Below, one piece after another: positions 8,056-16,707 of a DNA stretch of 64,000 nucleotides (positions are counted from its first letter, which is position 1; each line of letters opens with the position of its first letter). Under the pieces are notes generated by a model. That model saw only the letters and a program-made list of their open reading frames with translations. It made no database searches and had not been told where the DNA came from. The stretch covers positions 1 to 64,000 of the forward strand of contig NZ_JBLXDO010000021.1 in the NCBI RefSeq assembly GCF_048263965.1. Direction: 5' to 3'. Made by a program: the position numbers and the translations under genes. The DNA comes from Ferrimonas sp048263965. Its GTDB lineage: Bacteria > Pseudomonadota > Gammaproteobacteria > Enterobacterales > Shewanellaceae.

Positions 8056-9078
8056 ATGATTAAGATTGATCAGGCGATTCTGCATGCAGTGCAGAGGGAC
8101 GGTGAGGGCCAGCTGCGTTGTAAGCTGCGTCCGCAGCCTCTGGAGCAGTCCGACGCCCTGGACGAGCTGCTCGGTGAGTTGCATCGTCTCTACACCGCTA
8201 AGGCGGGCAAAGGATATGGCTACTTTGGCGTACCTGAAGGCGATGGCGAAGCCAATGAGGCGTTTTCGGAGGCCCTGACACAGTGGCATACCGGCAACCT
8301 GGGCTTCGTGGAGTTCAGTGGCCAGGCGGGCAAGCTGCTTGAAGCGGAGCTGGGAAAGTACGATTTCGCCCAGGGGGGCTATCTGCTGCTGGCGTCCTAC
8401 AACCACATCGCCTGTGATTATCTGTTCGTGGCACTGATGTCGCCCAAGCCCAGTGTGTCTGTATCACAGGAGATGGAGGTACACGGCAGTGAACATCTGG
8501 ATCTCTCCAATCTGCAGCTGGCGGCACGCATCGATCTCAGCGAGTGGCGTGCCGACCCATCCTCCAAGAAGTACATCTCCTTCATCAAGGGGCGGGCAGG
8601 GCGCAAAGTCGCCGACTTCTTCCTGGACTTTATGGGATGTGTGGAAGGGGTGAACGCCAAGAATCAGAACAAGGAACTGGTTCAGGCGCTGGAAGACTAT
8701 GTAGCGACCACCGACCTGGACGCCGATGAGCGCCAGCAGTGCCGTGATGCCGTGTTCGATTACTGCAAGACCCAAATAAGCTCCGGAGGCGAAGTTCAGC
8801 TTCAGGACATCGCCGATGAGTTTGCTGATCGTGGGGCTGAGGAGTTTTACCAGTTTACCTCAGCCGGAGAGTACGATCTGGAGGAGACCTTCCCCGGCGA
8901 TCAGAGCACTCTGCGTCAGCTGAAGAAATTCTCAGGAACCGGCGGTGGCGTTTCTGTCTCCTTCGATGCCCACCATCTGGGCGAAAGGGTGGTGTGGGAC
9001 CAGGTGAATGACACCATCACCATCAAAGGCGTACCGCCAAATTTGTTGGACCAGTTGCAAAGACGCTTGAAAGCGTGA
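8056..9078 (+). CDS. yejK: Nucleoid-associated protein YejK (NdpA)
   Basis: 340 residues, matching the usual length of about 335. Family hallmarks include the N-terminal 'IDQAILHAVQRDGEGQLRC', 'YFGVPEG' and the central 'KKYISFIKGRAGRKVADFF' segment. E. coli NdpA associates with the nucleoid, but its precise role is unclear. It is divergent from yejL-yejM and followed by a terminator. Confidence 0.93.
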   Translation: MIKIDQAILHAVQRDGEGQLRCKLRPQPLEQSDALDELLGELHRLYTAKAGKGYGYFGVPEGDGEANEAFSEALTQWHTGNLGFVEFSGQAGKLLEAELGKYDFAQGGYLLLASYNHIACDYLFVALMSPKPSVSVSQEMEVHGSEHLDLSNLQLAARIDLSEWRADPSSKKYISFIKGRAGRKVADFFLDFMGCVEGVNAKNQNKELVQALEDYVATTDLDADERQQCRDAVFDYCKTQISSGGEVQLQDIADEFADRGAEEFYQFTSAGEYDLEETFPGDQSTLRQLKKFSGTGGGVSVSFDAHHLGERVVWDQVNDTITIKGVPPNLLDQLQRRLKA

Positions 9079-9090
9079 GCCTGATCGCAT

Positions 9091-9128
9091 AAAAAGGGCC
9101 TCGTCGTTAAGATGGGGCCCTTTTTGTT
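9091..9128 (+). terminator. Rho-independent terminator of yejK
   Basis: AAAAAGGGCC pairs with GGGCCCTTTTT across a loop of about 14 bases, 12 bases beyond the stop codon. Confidence 0.85.
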
Positions 9129-9366
9129 TCTGGGATGTAAAAACTCAGATCGGTAACCGTTTGCCCAAAAAGCGAATTTATATTCAATTCGTCCCTTAAT
9201 TGGCTTTTTGTGCTCATATTTATGCATAAAGCCAGAATTTATATTTTACAATGTGGTTGGCATCGGCTAACCTGCGCAGCAATCGCATAGGCGAACCTCA
9301 ATTCCAGGTGAGCCGGTTGGGAACGACAGCCGGTGTACATCAGAAAAAAAATACAAGGCAACACAC

Positions 9367-10737
9367 ATGCATAAGCACGCAACTGACGACAGTCAGGTGA
9401 AAACCAGCAGAAACCTGATGCTGTTCTTGCTGCCCTCCCTGTTGGGGGTACTGCTCTTTATGACCCCGGTGATCTACGAAGAGGGACTGACCATTCCTAT
9501 CGCTATTCTGGCTAACGGCCTGAAAGCGGTGATTGGCGATGCACTGCCCAACGTGGTCGCTGCCGTGGTGATCCTGATGGGCCTGGCCACCACTGTGGTG
9601 AAGCTGTTCAAGCCCAAGTTTGTCACCGGCAACGGTTTCCTCAACAGCCTGCTCAATGTCAGCCCACTGTGGTTTATCACTCGCCTGGCTGGCGCCATCT
9701 TCGTGGCCATGGTGGTGACCAAAACCGGCCCTGAGATGATCATCAGCGGTGATACCGGCAGCTTCGTCTTCGGTGATCTGCTGCCTACCCTGTTTGCGGT
9801 ATTCATCTTCGCCGGCCTGCTGCTGCCTCTGCTGACCCACTTTGGCCTGCTGGAGCTCATCGGTACCCTGCTGACCAAGATCATGCGTCCGGTATTCAAT
9901 CTGCCTGGCCGTTCAGCCATCGACTGTCTGGCCTCCTGGCTTGGGGATGGTTCTGTGGGCATTCTGATGTCCAGCAAACAGTATGAAGACCGGTTCTACA
10001 CCCAGCGGGAAGCGGCGGTGATCGGTACCACCTTCTCTGCGGTGTCCATCAGTTTCTCTCTGGTGGTGATTGCTCAGGTAAAACTGGAGCACCTGTTCGT
10101 GCCCTTCTACGCCACCATCTGTGTGGCGGGCATTGTAGTGGCCATCATCGTGCCCCGTTTGCCTCCACTGAGTCGCAAAAAGGATCTGCTGATCGATGGC
10201 AGTACCCGTGCTGCTGACGCCGAGATGATCCCTCAGGGTCACAGTGTCCTCTCCTACGGCTACCTGAACGCGCTGAAGACCGCCGATCGCATCGAAAACC
10301 CTCTGAATGTGGTGAAAGAGGGGATCAAGAACGCCGTGGACATGGTGTTTGGTATCCTGCCTGTGGTGATGGCCGTTGGTACCCTGGGCCTGGTTATTGC
10401 GGAGTACACCCCGCTGTTTGCCTGGATGGGCGCGCCCTTTGTCCCTCTGCTGGAGATGCTGCAGATCCCCTTTGCTCAGGAAGCGTCTGAGACCATGGTG
10501 GTCGGTTTTGCGGATATGTTTATCCCCTCCATCATCGCTGCCGGCATTGACAACGAGATGACCCGCTTCGTGATTGCAGCCATGTCGGTGACTCAGCTTA
10601 TCTACATGTCAGAGGTTGGCGCCCTGCTGTTGGGTAGCCGCATTCCTATCAACGTCTTCGAGCTGTTTGTTATCTTCCTGCTCCGTACCCTGGTGTCTCT
10701 GCCGGTGATTGCAGGCATGGCACATCTGGTGTTTTAA
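9367..10737 (+). CDS. YjiH family nucleoside-recognition/transport membrane protein
   Basis: 456 residues with about ten hydrophobic helices. The 'FNLPGRSAIDCLASWLGDGSVG' region is characteristic of the nucleoside recognition (Gate) domain shared by YjiH-type proteins and spore maturation proteins. It presumably acts as an inner-membrane transporter of unknown substrate. It stands alone between terminators. The 288-base gap upstream (9079-9366) holds the yejK terminator and an AT-rich stretch likely to contain the promoter, but no other gene is seen there. Confidence 0.82.
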   Translation: MHKHATDDSQVKTSRNLMLFLLPSLLGVLLFMTPVIYEEGLTIPIAILANGLKAVIGDALPNVVAAVVILMGLATTVVKLFKPKFVTGNGFLNSLLNVSPLWFITRLAGAIFVAMVVTKTGPEMIISGDTGSFVFGDLLPTLFAVFIFAGLLLPLLTHFGLLELIGTLLTKIMRPVFNLPGRSAIDCLASWLGDGSVGILMSSKQYEDRFYTQREAAVIGTTFSAVSISFSLVVIAQVKLEHLFVPFYATICVAGIVVAIIVPRLPPLSRKKDLLIDGSTRAADAEMIPQGHSVLSYGYLNALKTADRIENPLNVVKEGIKNAVDMVFGILPVVMAVGTLGLVIAEYTPLFAWMGAPFVPLLEMLQIPFAQEASETMVVGFADMFIPSIIAAGIDNEMTRFVIAAMSVTQLIYMSEVGALLLGSRIPINVFELFVIFLLRTLVSLPVIAGMAHLVF

Positions 10738-10751
10738 CAGCAGTCTTTAGG

Positions 10752-10783
10752 AAAAAGCCGGTGGAAACATCGGCTTTTTTTGT
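10752..10783 (+). terminator. Rho-independent terminator
   Basis: AAAAAGCCG-ATG type stem around a GGAAAC loop is followed by seven T, 14 bases beyond the YjiH-like stop codon. Confidence 0.88.
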
Positions 10784-10962
10784 TTTTGCACCCAAGGGTC
10801 GCTTTGGTAAGGTGTGTAACGGACGCGCAGGTTGAATGACACAAACCACAGAAAAATGCGTGCCGGTTTAGCTGTTCTTTCTTGCCCGCTGTCAGGCGAA
10901 AGTCGGCGTATTAAACCAAAACTTATTACAATTATTAATACTACTTACTTTGGAGGCTAGGG

Positions 10963-11670
10963 ATGTCCAATCGATCCTCATTGATCCTAGGCATCTCTCT
11001 TGCGGTAGCTATGGCCCTAGCAGCGGCCATTTTAAGTCAAGGGATACAACAGTTTAAGTTATTGGATCGCACCGTGGTGGTGAAAGGGCTGGCGGAACAG
11101 GAGGTGCCGGCCAACATTGCCATCTGGCCAGTGAAGTTTTCAGCCGCAGACAATGATCTGTCTGAGGTCTACGACGCTTTGGAGCGTCAGGCCGAGCAGG
11201 TCAGGGCGTTCCTGTTACTGCAGGGGTTCAGTGACGAGGAGCTCACCCTGAGCACACCCAATGTCACCGACAAGCTGGCACAGAGTTACGGCCCTGAGAG
11301 CTCGCCACTGAGATACAGCGGCAGCATGACCCTGACCATCTACACCGACAAGGTTGACCTGGTTCTGGGGGCGCGTCAGCAACTGTTTACTCTGGCCAAA
11401 CAGGGGGTGAACCTCTCATCCCAGGACTACAACGCCCGCACCGAGTTCCTGTTTACCGGTCTGAACGATCTCAAACCCGCCATGATTGAGCAGGCAACCC
11501 GTAATGCTCGCGAGGTTGCCCAGCGCTTTGCAGAGGACTCGCAAAGCAAACTGGGCAAAATTCGCCGTGCCCAGCAGGGGATTTTCTCAATTCGTGACCG
11601 GGATTCAACTACACCACACCGTAAAAAAGTTAGAGTGGTGTCCACAGTTGAATACTATCTGGTCGATTAA
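10963..11670 (+). CDS. SIMPL domain-containing protein (DUF541)
   Basis: 235 residues. An uncleaved signal anchor (about 7-27) leads into a SIMPL domain starting 'DRTVVVKGLAEQEVPANIA', with the family's repeated 'VTDKLAQSYG' and 'ARQQLFTLAKQGVN' segments. SIMPL proteins (E. coli YggE type) are periplasmic and linked to stress resistance; the mechanism is unclear. The start has an excellent ribosome site (TTGGAGGCTAGGGATG). A lipoprotein gene follows 12 bases later, probably cotranscribed. Confidence 0.88.
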   Translation: MSNRSSLILGISLAVAMALAAAILSQGIQQFKLLDRTVVVKGLAEQEVPANIAIWPVKFSAADNDLSEVYDALERQAEQVRAFLLLQGFSDEELTLSTPNVTDKLAQSYGPESSPLRYSGSMTLTIYTDKVDLVLGARQQLFTLAKQGVNLSSQDYNARTEFLFTGLNDLKPAMIEQATRNAREVAQRFAEDSQSKLGKIRRAQQGIFSIRDRDSTTPHRKKVRVVSTVEYYLVD

Positions 11671-11682
11671 GGGAGGGGAGCC

Positions 11683-12156
11683 ATGAGAACAATTGTTTTA
11701 GCCTTTGTGCTGGCTCTGACCGGTTGCGCGTCTGCGCCCTATGTTCCGCAGACTCTGGATGCCCATCGGGTTGTGGAAGGGGTAAGTGCCGATGATTTCG
11801 AGCTTTGCTTCAAGGTACCCGTAGGTAAACATCTGGCGGGCCCTGTGGTCTCAACGGTGACCTATACCGATGAGATGGGTGAGGAGCAACAGGTGGTTCT
11901 CTCCATGGAGTACGCGTCCAAGAGCTATCTCCCCGCCCTGAAAGGCATCCTGATGTTCCGTCATCCGGAGTATGAGTATCACTTCCGCCTGACCCCGCAT
12001 TCCAAGCAGGTTTGGACCGAACTGCAACAGCAGCTGAGACACACCGCGGGTCGGGCTGAGCTCAAACCCTACCCAGAAAGCGGTATGTGGCACCACGAAG
12101 ATGCGCCTCGGGCGGTTGCGGATAAGAAGGGGATGGAAGCCGGACTCAAGCTCTGA
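11683..12156 (+). CDS. Putative lipoprotein, unknown function
   Basis: 157 residues. A lipobox is visible ('LALTGCAS', Cys at about 15), so the protein should be lipidated and face the periplasm or outer membrane. The mature part is soluble with a beta-rich pattern. The start follows GGGAGGGGAGCC. It is probably in one transcript with the SIMPL gene and ends at a terminator. No family recognised. Confidence 0.75.
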   Translation: MRTIVLAFVLALTGCASAPYVPQTLDAHRVVEGVSADDFELCFKVPVGKHLAGPVVSTVTYTDEMGEEQQVVLSMEYASKSYLPALKGILMFRHPEYEYHFRLTPHSKQVWTELQQQLRHTAGRAELKPYPESGMWHHEDAPRAVADKKGMEAGLKL

Positions 12157-12176
12157 ACCCTGATGACATCAGAAGA

Positions 12177-12203
12177 AACGCCGGGCATTGCCCGGCGTTT
12201 TTG
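12177..12203. terminator. Bidirectional terminator
   Basis: AACGCCGGGC / GCCCGGCGTT with a short loop and T run on the plus strand, A run on the other; it lies between the lipoprotein gene and the convergent dihydroorotase gene. Confidence 0.87.
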
Positions 12204-12227
12204 TATTCATACCAACTGCAATTGGTA

Positions 12228-13574
12228 CTATCGGTCGAAGCTCAGCCTCTGACCTACCGGCTCGGAGATCACCTCCTGTCCGTCATAGGCCATGATGCCG
12301 CCGACCCAGGTGGCGGCAATGGTGGAGCGGAAGGTATAGCCCTCGAATGGACTCCATTGGCACTTGTAGAGCAGGTTGTCCTTGCTTACCGGATAGGGTT
12401 TCTCAAGATCAATCAGTACCAAGTCTGCGTGGTAGCCTTCACGTAGATAGCCTCGCTCCTTCAGGTTGAAGCGCTCGGCCACCGCGTGACTGGTCTTTTG
12501 AACCACGGACTCCAGACTCAGCACACCATCATGGACATGCTCCAGCAGGGAGAGCAGGGCATGTTGCACCAGGGGCACGCCGGATGGCGCCTTGAAATAG
12601 GTGTTCTGCTTCTCTTCCCAGGTGTGAGGGGCGTGGTCGGTGGCGATGACATCGATGACGTCCCGTTTGACCGCATCCAGCAGTGCCTGGCGGTCACGCT
12701 CGGTCTTCACCGAGGGGTTGCACTTAATCTGGGCACCCAGGGTGTCGTAATCCTTGTCGCTGAAGAACAGGTGATGGACACAGGCCTCGGCGGTGATGTT
12801 GGCCGTTGCCAGGCTGTCCAGGCTCTTATGGGCTTCAAACAGGGCCAACTCGTCTGCGGTGGTGATATGCAGCACGTGCAGGCGGGTGCCGTGGGCCTTA
12901 GCCAGTTCAATGGCCATCTTGGTGGACTTGATGCAGGCTTCTCGGGAGCGAATCTCGCCGTGAAGCTTCATGGGCACCGCTTCCCCATACTTGGCCCGGG
13001 CGGCGTCCTCATTTGCGTCGATCATCGGTGTGTCTTCGCAGTGGGTGACCACGGGCACCTTGGCACTGGCGAAGATCGCTTCCAGGGTGTCGCGATTGTC
13101 CACCAGCATGTTGCCGGTGGAGGCACCCATGAAGATCTTGATGCCGCAGGCCGCCTGGGGATCCAGGTTGCGAATGTCTTCCAGGTTGTCGTTGGTGGCG
13201 CCCAGGTAGAAGGCGTAGTTGGCCACGGAAACCTCCGCAGCGCGGGTGTACTTGGCTTCCAGGGCGTCGGCATTGGTGGTCTGGGGGTTTACATTGGGCA
13301 TCTCCATGAAGCTGGTGATGCCACCGGCCACCGCAGCACGGGACTCCGAGAGGATATTGCCCTTATGGGTCAGACCCGGCTCACGGAAATGAACCTGGTC
13401 ATCAATCATGCCGGGGATAAGCAGTTTGCCTTCCGCGTCGACGATCTGTGCACCTTCTGGCGCGTCGATCTCCGGGGCAATTTTCTGGATGCGACCGTCG
13501 GCGATCAGCAGATCGCCCTGTTGACGGATCCCTTCGTTCAGCAGGGTGGCGCGTTTAATCAGTGTGATACTCAT
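12228..13574 (-). CDS. Dihydroorotase (amidohydrolase family)
   Basis: 448 residues, typical of type I-like dihydroorotases, which interconvert carbamoyl-aspartate and dihydroorotate in pyrimidine synthesis. Motifs in order: 'IDDQVHFREPGLTHKG' (metal site), 'CGIKIFMGASTGNML' (carboxylated Lys region), 'VVTHCED', 'HVLHITTADE' and 'ATDHAPHT'. The usual N-terminal H-x-H is Q-V-H here; I recall the DDQVHFREPG form as a widespread subgroup. Convergent with the lipoprotein gene, and divergent from the M23 peptidase. A hydantoinase-like activity cannot be excluded from sequence alone. Confidence 0.88.
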   Translation of the reverse strand: MSITLIKRATLLNEGIRQQGDLLIADGRIQKIAPEIDAPEGAQIVDAEGKLLIPGMIDDQVHFREPGLTHKGNILSESRAAVAGGITSFMEMPNVNPQTTNADALEAKYTRAAEVSVANYAFYLGATNDNLEDIRNLDPQAACGIKIFMGASTGNMLVDNRDTLEAIFASAKVPVVTHCEDTPMIDANEDAARAKYGEAVPMKLHGEIRSREACIKSTKMAIELAKAHGTRLHVLHITTADELALFEAHKSLDSLATANITAEACVHHLFFSDKDYDTLGAQIKCNPSVKTERDRQALLDAVKRDVIDVIATDHAPHTWEEKQNTYFKAPSGVPLVQHALLSLLEHVHDGVLSLESVVQKTSHAVAERFNLKERGYLREGYHADLVLIDLEKPYPVSKDNLLYKCQWSPFEGYTFRSTIAATWVGGIMAYDGQEVISEPVGQRLSFDR

Positions 13575-13656
13575 GGGCCGCTCTTATGCTCTTGTTTGGG
13601 TACAGACGCCGCCTATAATAGCGGATTGGATCTACCTTCGCCTATAAGGATGTGAC

Positions 13657-14472
13657 ATGTTCCGCAGTTTGAGCCTTGTTTTCTTTTCTCTTTTTACTCT
13701 TTCTTATGCGTCAGCCCTGGAATTGAGGGATCCCCTGACCCAGGGCTCTCTGGTTCGGGCCAAGGTGGAGCCGGGCAGCCAGGTCACCTTGAATGGTCAG
13801 CCTGTTCGAGCCGATGCCGAGGGTAACCTGGTGTTTGGCTTCGGTCGGGATGCCGAACTGGAGCACCAGGTGGTGGTGACGTCAGCCAGTGGCGAAGCCA
13901 CCGAGTATCCCCTCACCCTGACTGAGCGCACCTATCGTATTCAGCGAATCGAAGGGATCGCCAAGCGCATCATGGAGCCTAAGCCGGAGGATATTGCCCG
14001 CGCCCGTCAGGACAGTGCCCAGGTGAAGAAGGCCAGGGCGGTAGACTCCGACCGAGTGGATTGGCAACAGACCTTTATCTGGCCGCTCTCCGGTCCCATC
14101 ACCGGCGTTTATGGCAGCCAGCGGGTCTACAACGGAGTGCCCAAGCGCCCCCATTTTGGCGTGGACGTGGCGGCGCCCACCGGAACCCGGGTGGTAGCGC
14201 CGGCGGATGGCGTCATCACCCTGGCAGTGCCAGACATGTTCTACTCCGGCGGCACCCTGATCATCGATCATGGCTATGGTGTCTCCTCCTCCTTCCTGCA
14301 TCTGTCCCGCCTTTTGGTGAAGCCTGGGGATGAGGTTCGTCAGGGGCAGGAGGTGGCTGAAGTGGGTGCCACCGGGCGTGTCACCGGCCCGCACCTGGAC
14401 TGGCGCATCAATTGGTTTGGTCAGCGTCTGGACCCTCAGTTGCTGGTTCCAGAAATGGCTGAAAAACCCTGA
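13657..14472 (+). CDS. Secreted M23 family metallopeptidase
   Basis: 271 residues. Signal peptide (1-20, cleaved after 'SYASA'), an N-terminal beta domain of about 70 residues, a charged linker, then an M23/LytM domain (about 140-265). The Zn ligands of 'PHFGVDVAAPTG' (H-x3-D) are present. The last motif reads 'TGPHLDWRINW', where many M23 enzymes have H-L-H-W, so the H-x-H is replaced by H-x-D; I have seen this in a proteobacterial subgroup, so activity is uncertain. The likely site of action is periplasmic peptidoglycan. The borosin-like locus begins 185 bases downstream; no terminator hairpin is seen between. Confidence 0.88.
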   Translation: MFRSLSLVFFSLFTLSYASALELRDPLTQGSLVRAKVEPGSQVTLNGQPVRADAEGNLVFGFGRDAELEHQVVVTSASGEATEYPLTLTERTYRIQRIEGIAKRIMEPKPEDIARARQDSAQVKKARAVDSDRVDWQQTFIWPLSGPITGVYGSQRVYNGVPKRPHFGVDVAAPTGTRVVAPADGVITLAVPDMFYSGGTLIIDHGYGVSSSFLHLSRLLVKPGDEVRQGQEVAEVGATGRVTGPHLDWRINWFGQRLDPQLLVPEMAEKP

Positions 14473-14657
14473 TTTTTTTTGACAGATGTTACAACTTAGC
14501 GGTTGTGGCACCTGTACTCTCCTGCTAGCATCCAAGATTCGGAGTGGCTAGTGAATCTATCTGGGTTCGGTGGCAAATCGGATTGATTTATTTCAATAAA
14601 TTCGATGAAGTGATTCCGATAAACCTACCCTTATCCTGATTGCACAAGGAGAGTGTG

Positions 14658-14891
14658 ATGACTAATGAAGCACAGAAGCTACTGATTAAGCTGGGGCTGG
14701 ACGCGGATCTGGCCGAGCGTTTTTCTGTTTCTCCTGGACTGGTATGCGACGAGCTGAAGCTCGACCAGGAGAGCCGTGACCAGATTCTTCAGCTGAGCGA
14801 AGACGGGGATGACGACAAGACCATTCCTTTCTCTACCACCTGGGTAACCTGGATTACTCTGCCCTCCATGGGTGCCGGTAAACAGGGCTGA
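14658..14891 (+). CDS. Borosin-type RiPP precursor peptide, locus 1
   Basis: 77 residues, starting at the ATG at 14658 with AGGAG six bases upstream; an in-frame ATG at 14640 has no such site. Residues 1-50 form an acidic helical leader ('LLIKLGLDADLAERF', 'LKLDQESRDQILQLSEDG') similar in pattern to the LigA-like binding domain of split borosin precursors. An acidic linker (DGDDDK, 49-54) is followed by a hydrophobic tail 'IPFSTTWVTWITLPSMG' rich in Thr, Trp, Ile and Val, a plausible core for backbone N-methylation. A tetrapyrrole-methylase-fold enzyme is encoded two genes downstream. Assignment as precursor is inferred from this context and layout. Confidence 0.72.
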   Translation: MTNEAQKLLIKLGLDADLAERFSVSPGLVCDELKLDQESRDQILQLSEDGDDDKTIPFSTTWVTWITLPSMGAGKQG

Positions 14892-14904
14892 CCTAAGCGA
14901 TTTT

Positions 14905-14927
14905 ATTGGGGGAGTTGCTCCCCCAAT
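14905..14927 (+). terminator. Perfect hairpin between precursor and GGDEF gene
   Basis: ATTGGGGGAG at 14905-14914 pairs perfectly with CTCCCCCAAT at 14918-14927 around loop TTG. No T tract follows. It lies 13 bases past the precursor stop codon, so it may act as a partial terminator or 3' stabiliser that raises precursor mRNA over the downstream genes. Confidence 0.6.
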
Positions 14928-14949
14928 ATTCTGTTCCAGTGAGTGGACC

Positions 14950-16704
14950 ATGCCATTGCAGCTTATTTCTCTTGTTCTGACCCTTTTCCTGTCAACCCTG
15001 GCTATTGCTGAAGAGGCAGTAGCACCCCCCGTGCCCGGCTCCACCGAGGCGAAAATAGTGGAGCTGGAACAGATGTCCCGCCAGCAGCCAACCCTGGCGC
15101 TGAAGCAGGCGGAAAAACTGCTCGAACGCTTCAACTATCTGAAACCACATCAATTGTGCAAAACCCTGCAGTTGGCGGCTTTAAGCCATCTTGGCTTGGG
15201 TGAGAATCACAACGGGCTTCGCCGCGCCAAGCGTGCCGCAGAGTGTGCCGAAGAGCTGGGGCTCTATGGTGAGCTGGTGTATAACCTCAAGCTGCAGGCC
15301 ATCGCTTCCCATCACCTGATGGAGGAGGTGGAGGCCTTTGGGCTCTATCTTAAAGCGCTGAAATACTTGGATAAGGTAGAGAACGATCAGCGCAAGGCCG
15401 ACATCCTTATGTCCGTGGCCAATGTCTACATCAGCATTGGCGATCCTGAGCAGGCGCTGTTTTATGCGGAGCGGGCCAAGGCAACCTATCAGGGGGATCC
15501 CTCTTTCGATTGTCTGAACACCATGGTGGTACTCAACATTCATCAGATGCGGGGAAATCGGGAGGAGATTGAGCGGGCCCACGCCCAGGCCAATGAGGTT
15601 TGCCTGAATCTCGATAACATTTACATGGTGATTGCCGCCCTGATTCAGCAGGCCCAGGCCGATATGGAGATCGGCAATAATGAGCGGGCGCTGACTCTTT
15701 TGAATCGAGCCTGGGAGATGCAGATCAAGGGCAATATCGAGCTCAACCTGGGTGCCCTGTTTTACAACAAGGGTAAGGTACTGGTGACCCTGGAGCGCTA
15801 CCAGGAGGCACAACAGGTGATTGAGGAGTTCTTCGGGCGCTTCAGCGGCACCCAGACCCCGGCGATGCAGGAGAATTTCGAGTCTCTGCAGGCGGAGGTG
15901 GATCTGGCTCTGGGACGGTTCGAGCAGGCGGCCAAGCACTACAGCAAGGCGCTGAAGGCGCAGCAGGAAGCGGCTGAGAAGAACAATAACATCACTCTGG
16001 CGGTTCAGAAGATTCAGATGGATTCATTGCAGCACCAGGCCCAGGTGAAAGAGGCCCAGGCGTTGCAGAAGGCCCATGAGGCAGAGCTGGAGCAGGAGCG
16101 GGCCCGCAGCAAGGGGTTTATTGCCGTCAGCGCCGCCATCGCCTTTGGCATTGTGGGCATGGCCCTGGTGAATCGTCGCATGGGCCGCAGCCGCAAGTTG
16201 TATAAGGATCTTGCCCATTTTGATGGCCTTACCGGGCTGTTCAGCCGCTGGTTCTGGCTGCAGAGCGCCGAGCGCCGCAGCGCCGGTCTCGACCCGGCCA
16301 CTCCGGCGTCAGTCATTCTGCTGAGAATTGATGAGCTCAGATCCCTCAACCTGGAGCATGGCTACAGCGTGGGGGATGGGGTGTTGCAACGGGTGTCCGC
16401 CGAACTCAAGGCGATAAAGCCGGAGTCCGCCATACTGGGGCGTACCGGAGGTAATCAGATTGCCCTGCTTCTGCCTGATATGTCGCGCCCTGCCGCGGTG
16501 ACGCTGGCAGAGCAGATTCGCTCCCTTATTGAATCATTGCCGACCGATGAGATGGATCTCAGTCGGGGCATCACCGCCACCCTGGGGGTGTGCGGCTACA
16601 GTCGCCAGCGCGATCTGAATGAGCTGGTTCTCAAGGCCGATAAGGCCTTGGATGAGGGCCGTCAAGGAGGCGGCAACCAAGTGTTTGTATTTGAAGGAAG
16701 CTAA
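14950..16704 (+). CDS. TPR-GGDEF membrane protein, degenerate GGDEF, borosin locus 1
   Basis: 584 residues from the ATG at 14950; the frame extends 26 codons upstream, but only this start gives a signal peptide (1-20, 'LFLSTLAIAEEA'). Residues about 30-350 are helical TPR-like repeats, predicted periplasmic; a coiled coil (about 350-388) and one membrane helix (about 390-410) lead to a cytoplasmic GGDEF domain starting at D425 ('DGLTGLFSR'). The active-site motif reads R-T-G-G-N-Q (498-503), so GGDEF has become GGNQI and cyclase activity is unlikely. It lies between the precursor and methyltransferase genes, ending three bases before the latter. A paralogue with the same spacing is at 51373-53205. 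It probably acts as a receptor or c-di-GMP/GTP binder rather than an enzyme. Confidence 0.88.
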   Translation: MPLQLISLVLTLFLSTLAIAEEAVAPPVPGSTEAKIVELEQMSRQQPTLALKQAEKLLERFNYLKPHQLCKTLQLAALSHLGLGENHNGLRRAKRAAECAEELGLYGELVYNLKLQAIASHHLMEEVEAFGLYLKALKYLDKVENDQRKADILMSVANVYISIGDPEQALFYAERAKATYQGDPSFDCLNTMVVLNIHQMRGNREEIERAHAQANEVCLNLDNIYMVIAALIQQAQADMEIGNNERALTLLNRAWEMQIKGNIELNLGALFYNKGKVLVTLERYQEAQQVIEEFFGRFSGTQTPAMQENFESLQAEVDLALGRFEQAAKHYSKALKAQQEAAEKNNNITLAVQKIQMDSLQHQAQVKEAQALQKAHEAELEQERARSKGFIAVSAAIAFGIVGMALVNRRMGRSRKLYKDLAHFDGLTGLFSRWFWLQSAERRSAGLDPATPASVILLRIDELRSLNLEHGYSVGDGVLQRVSAELKAIKPESAILGRTGGNQIALLLPDMSRPAAVTLAEQIRSLIESLPTDEMDLSRGITATLGVCGYSRQRDLNELVLKADKALDEGRQGGGNQVFVFEGS

Positions 16705-16707
16705 AAG

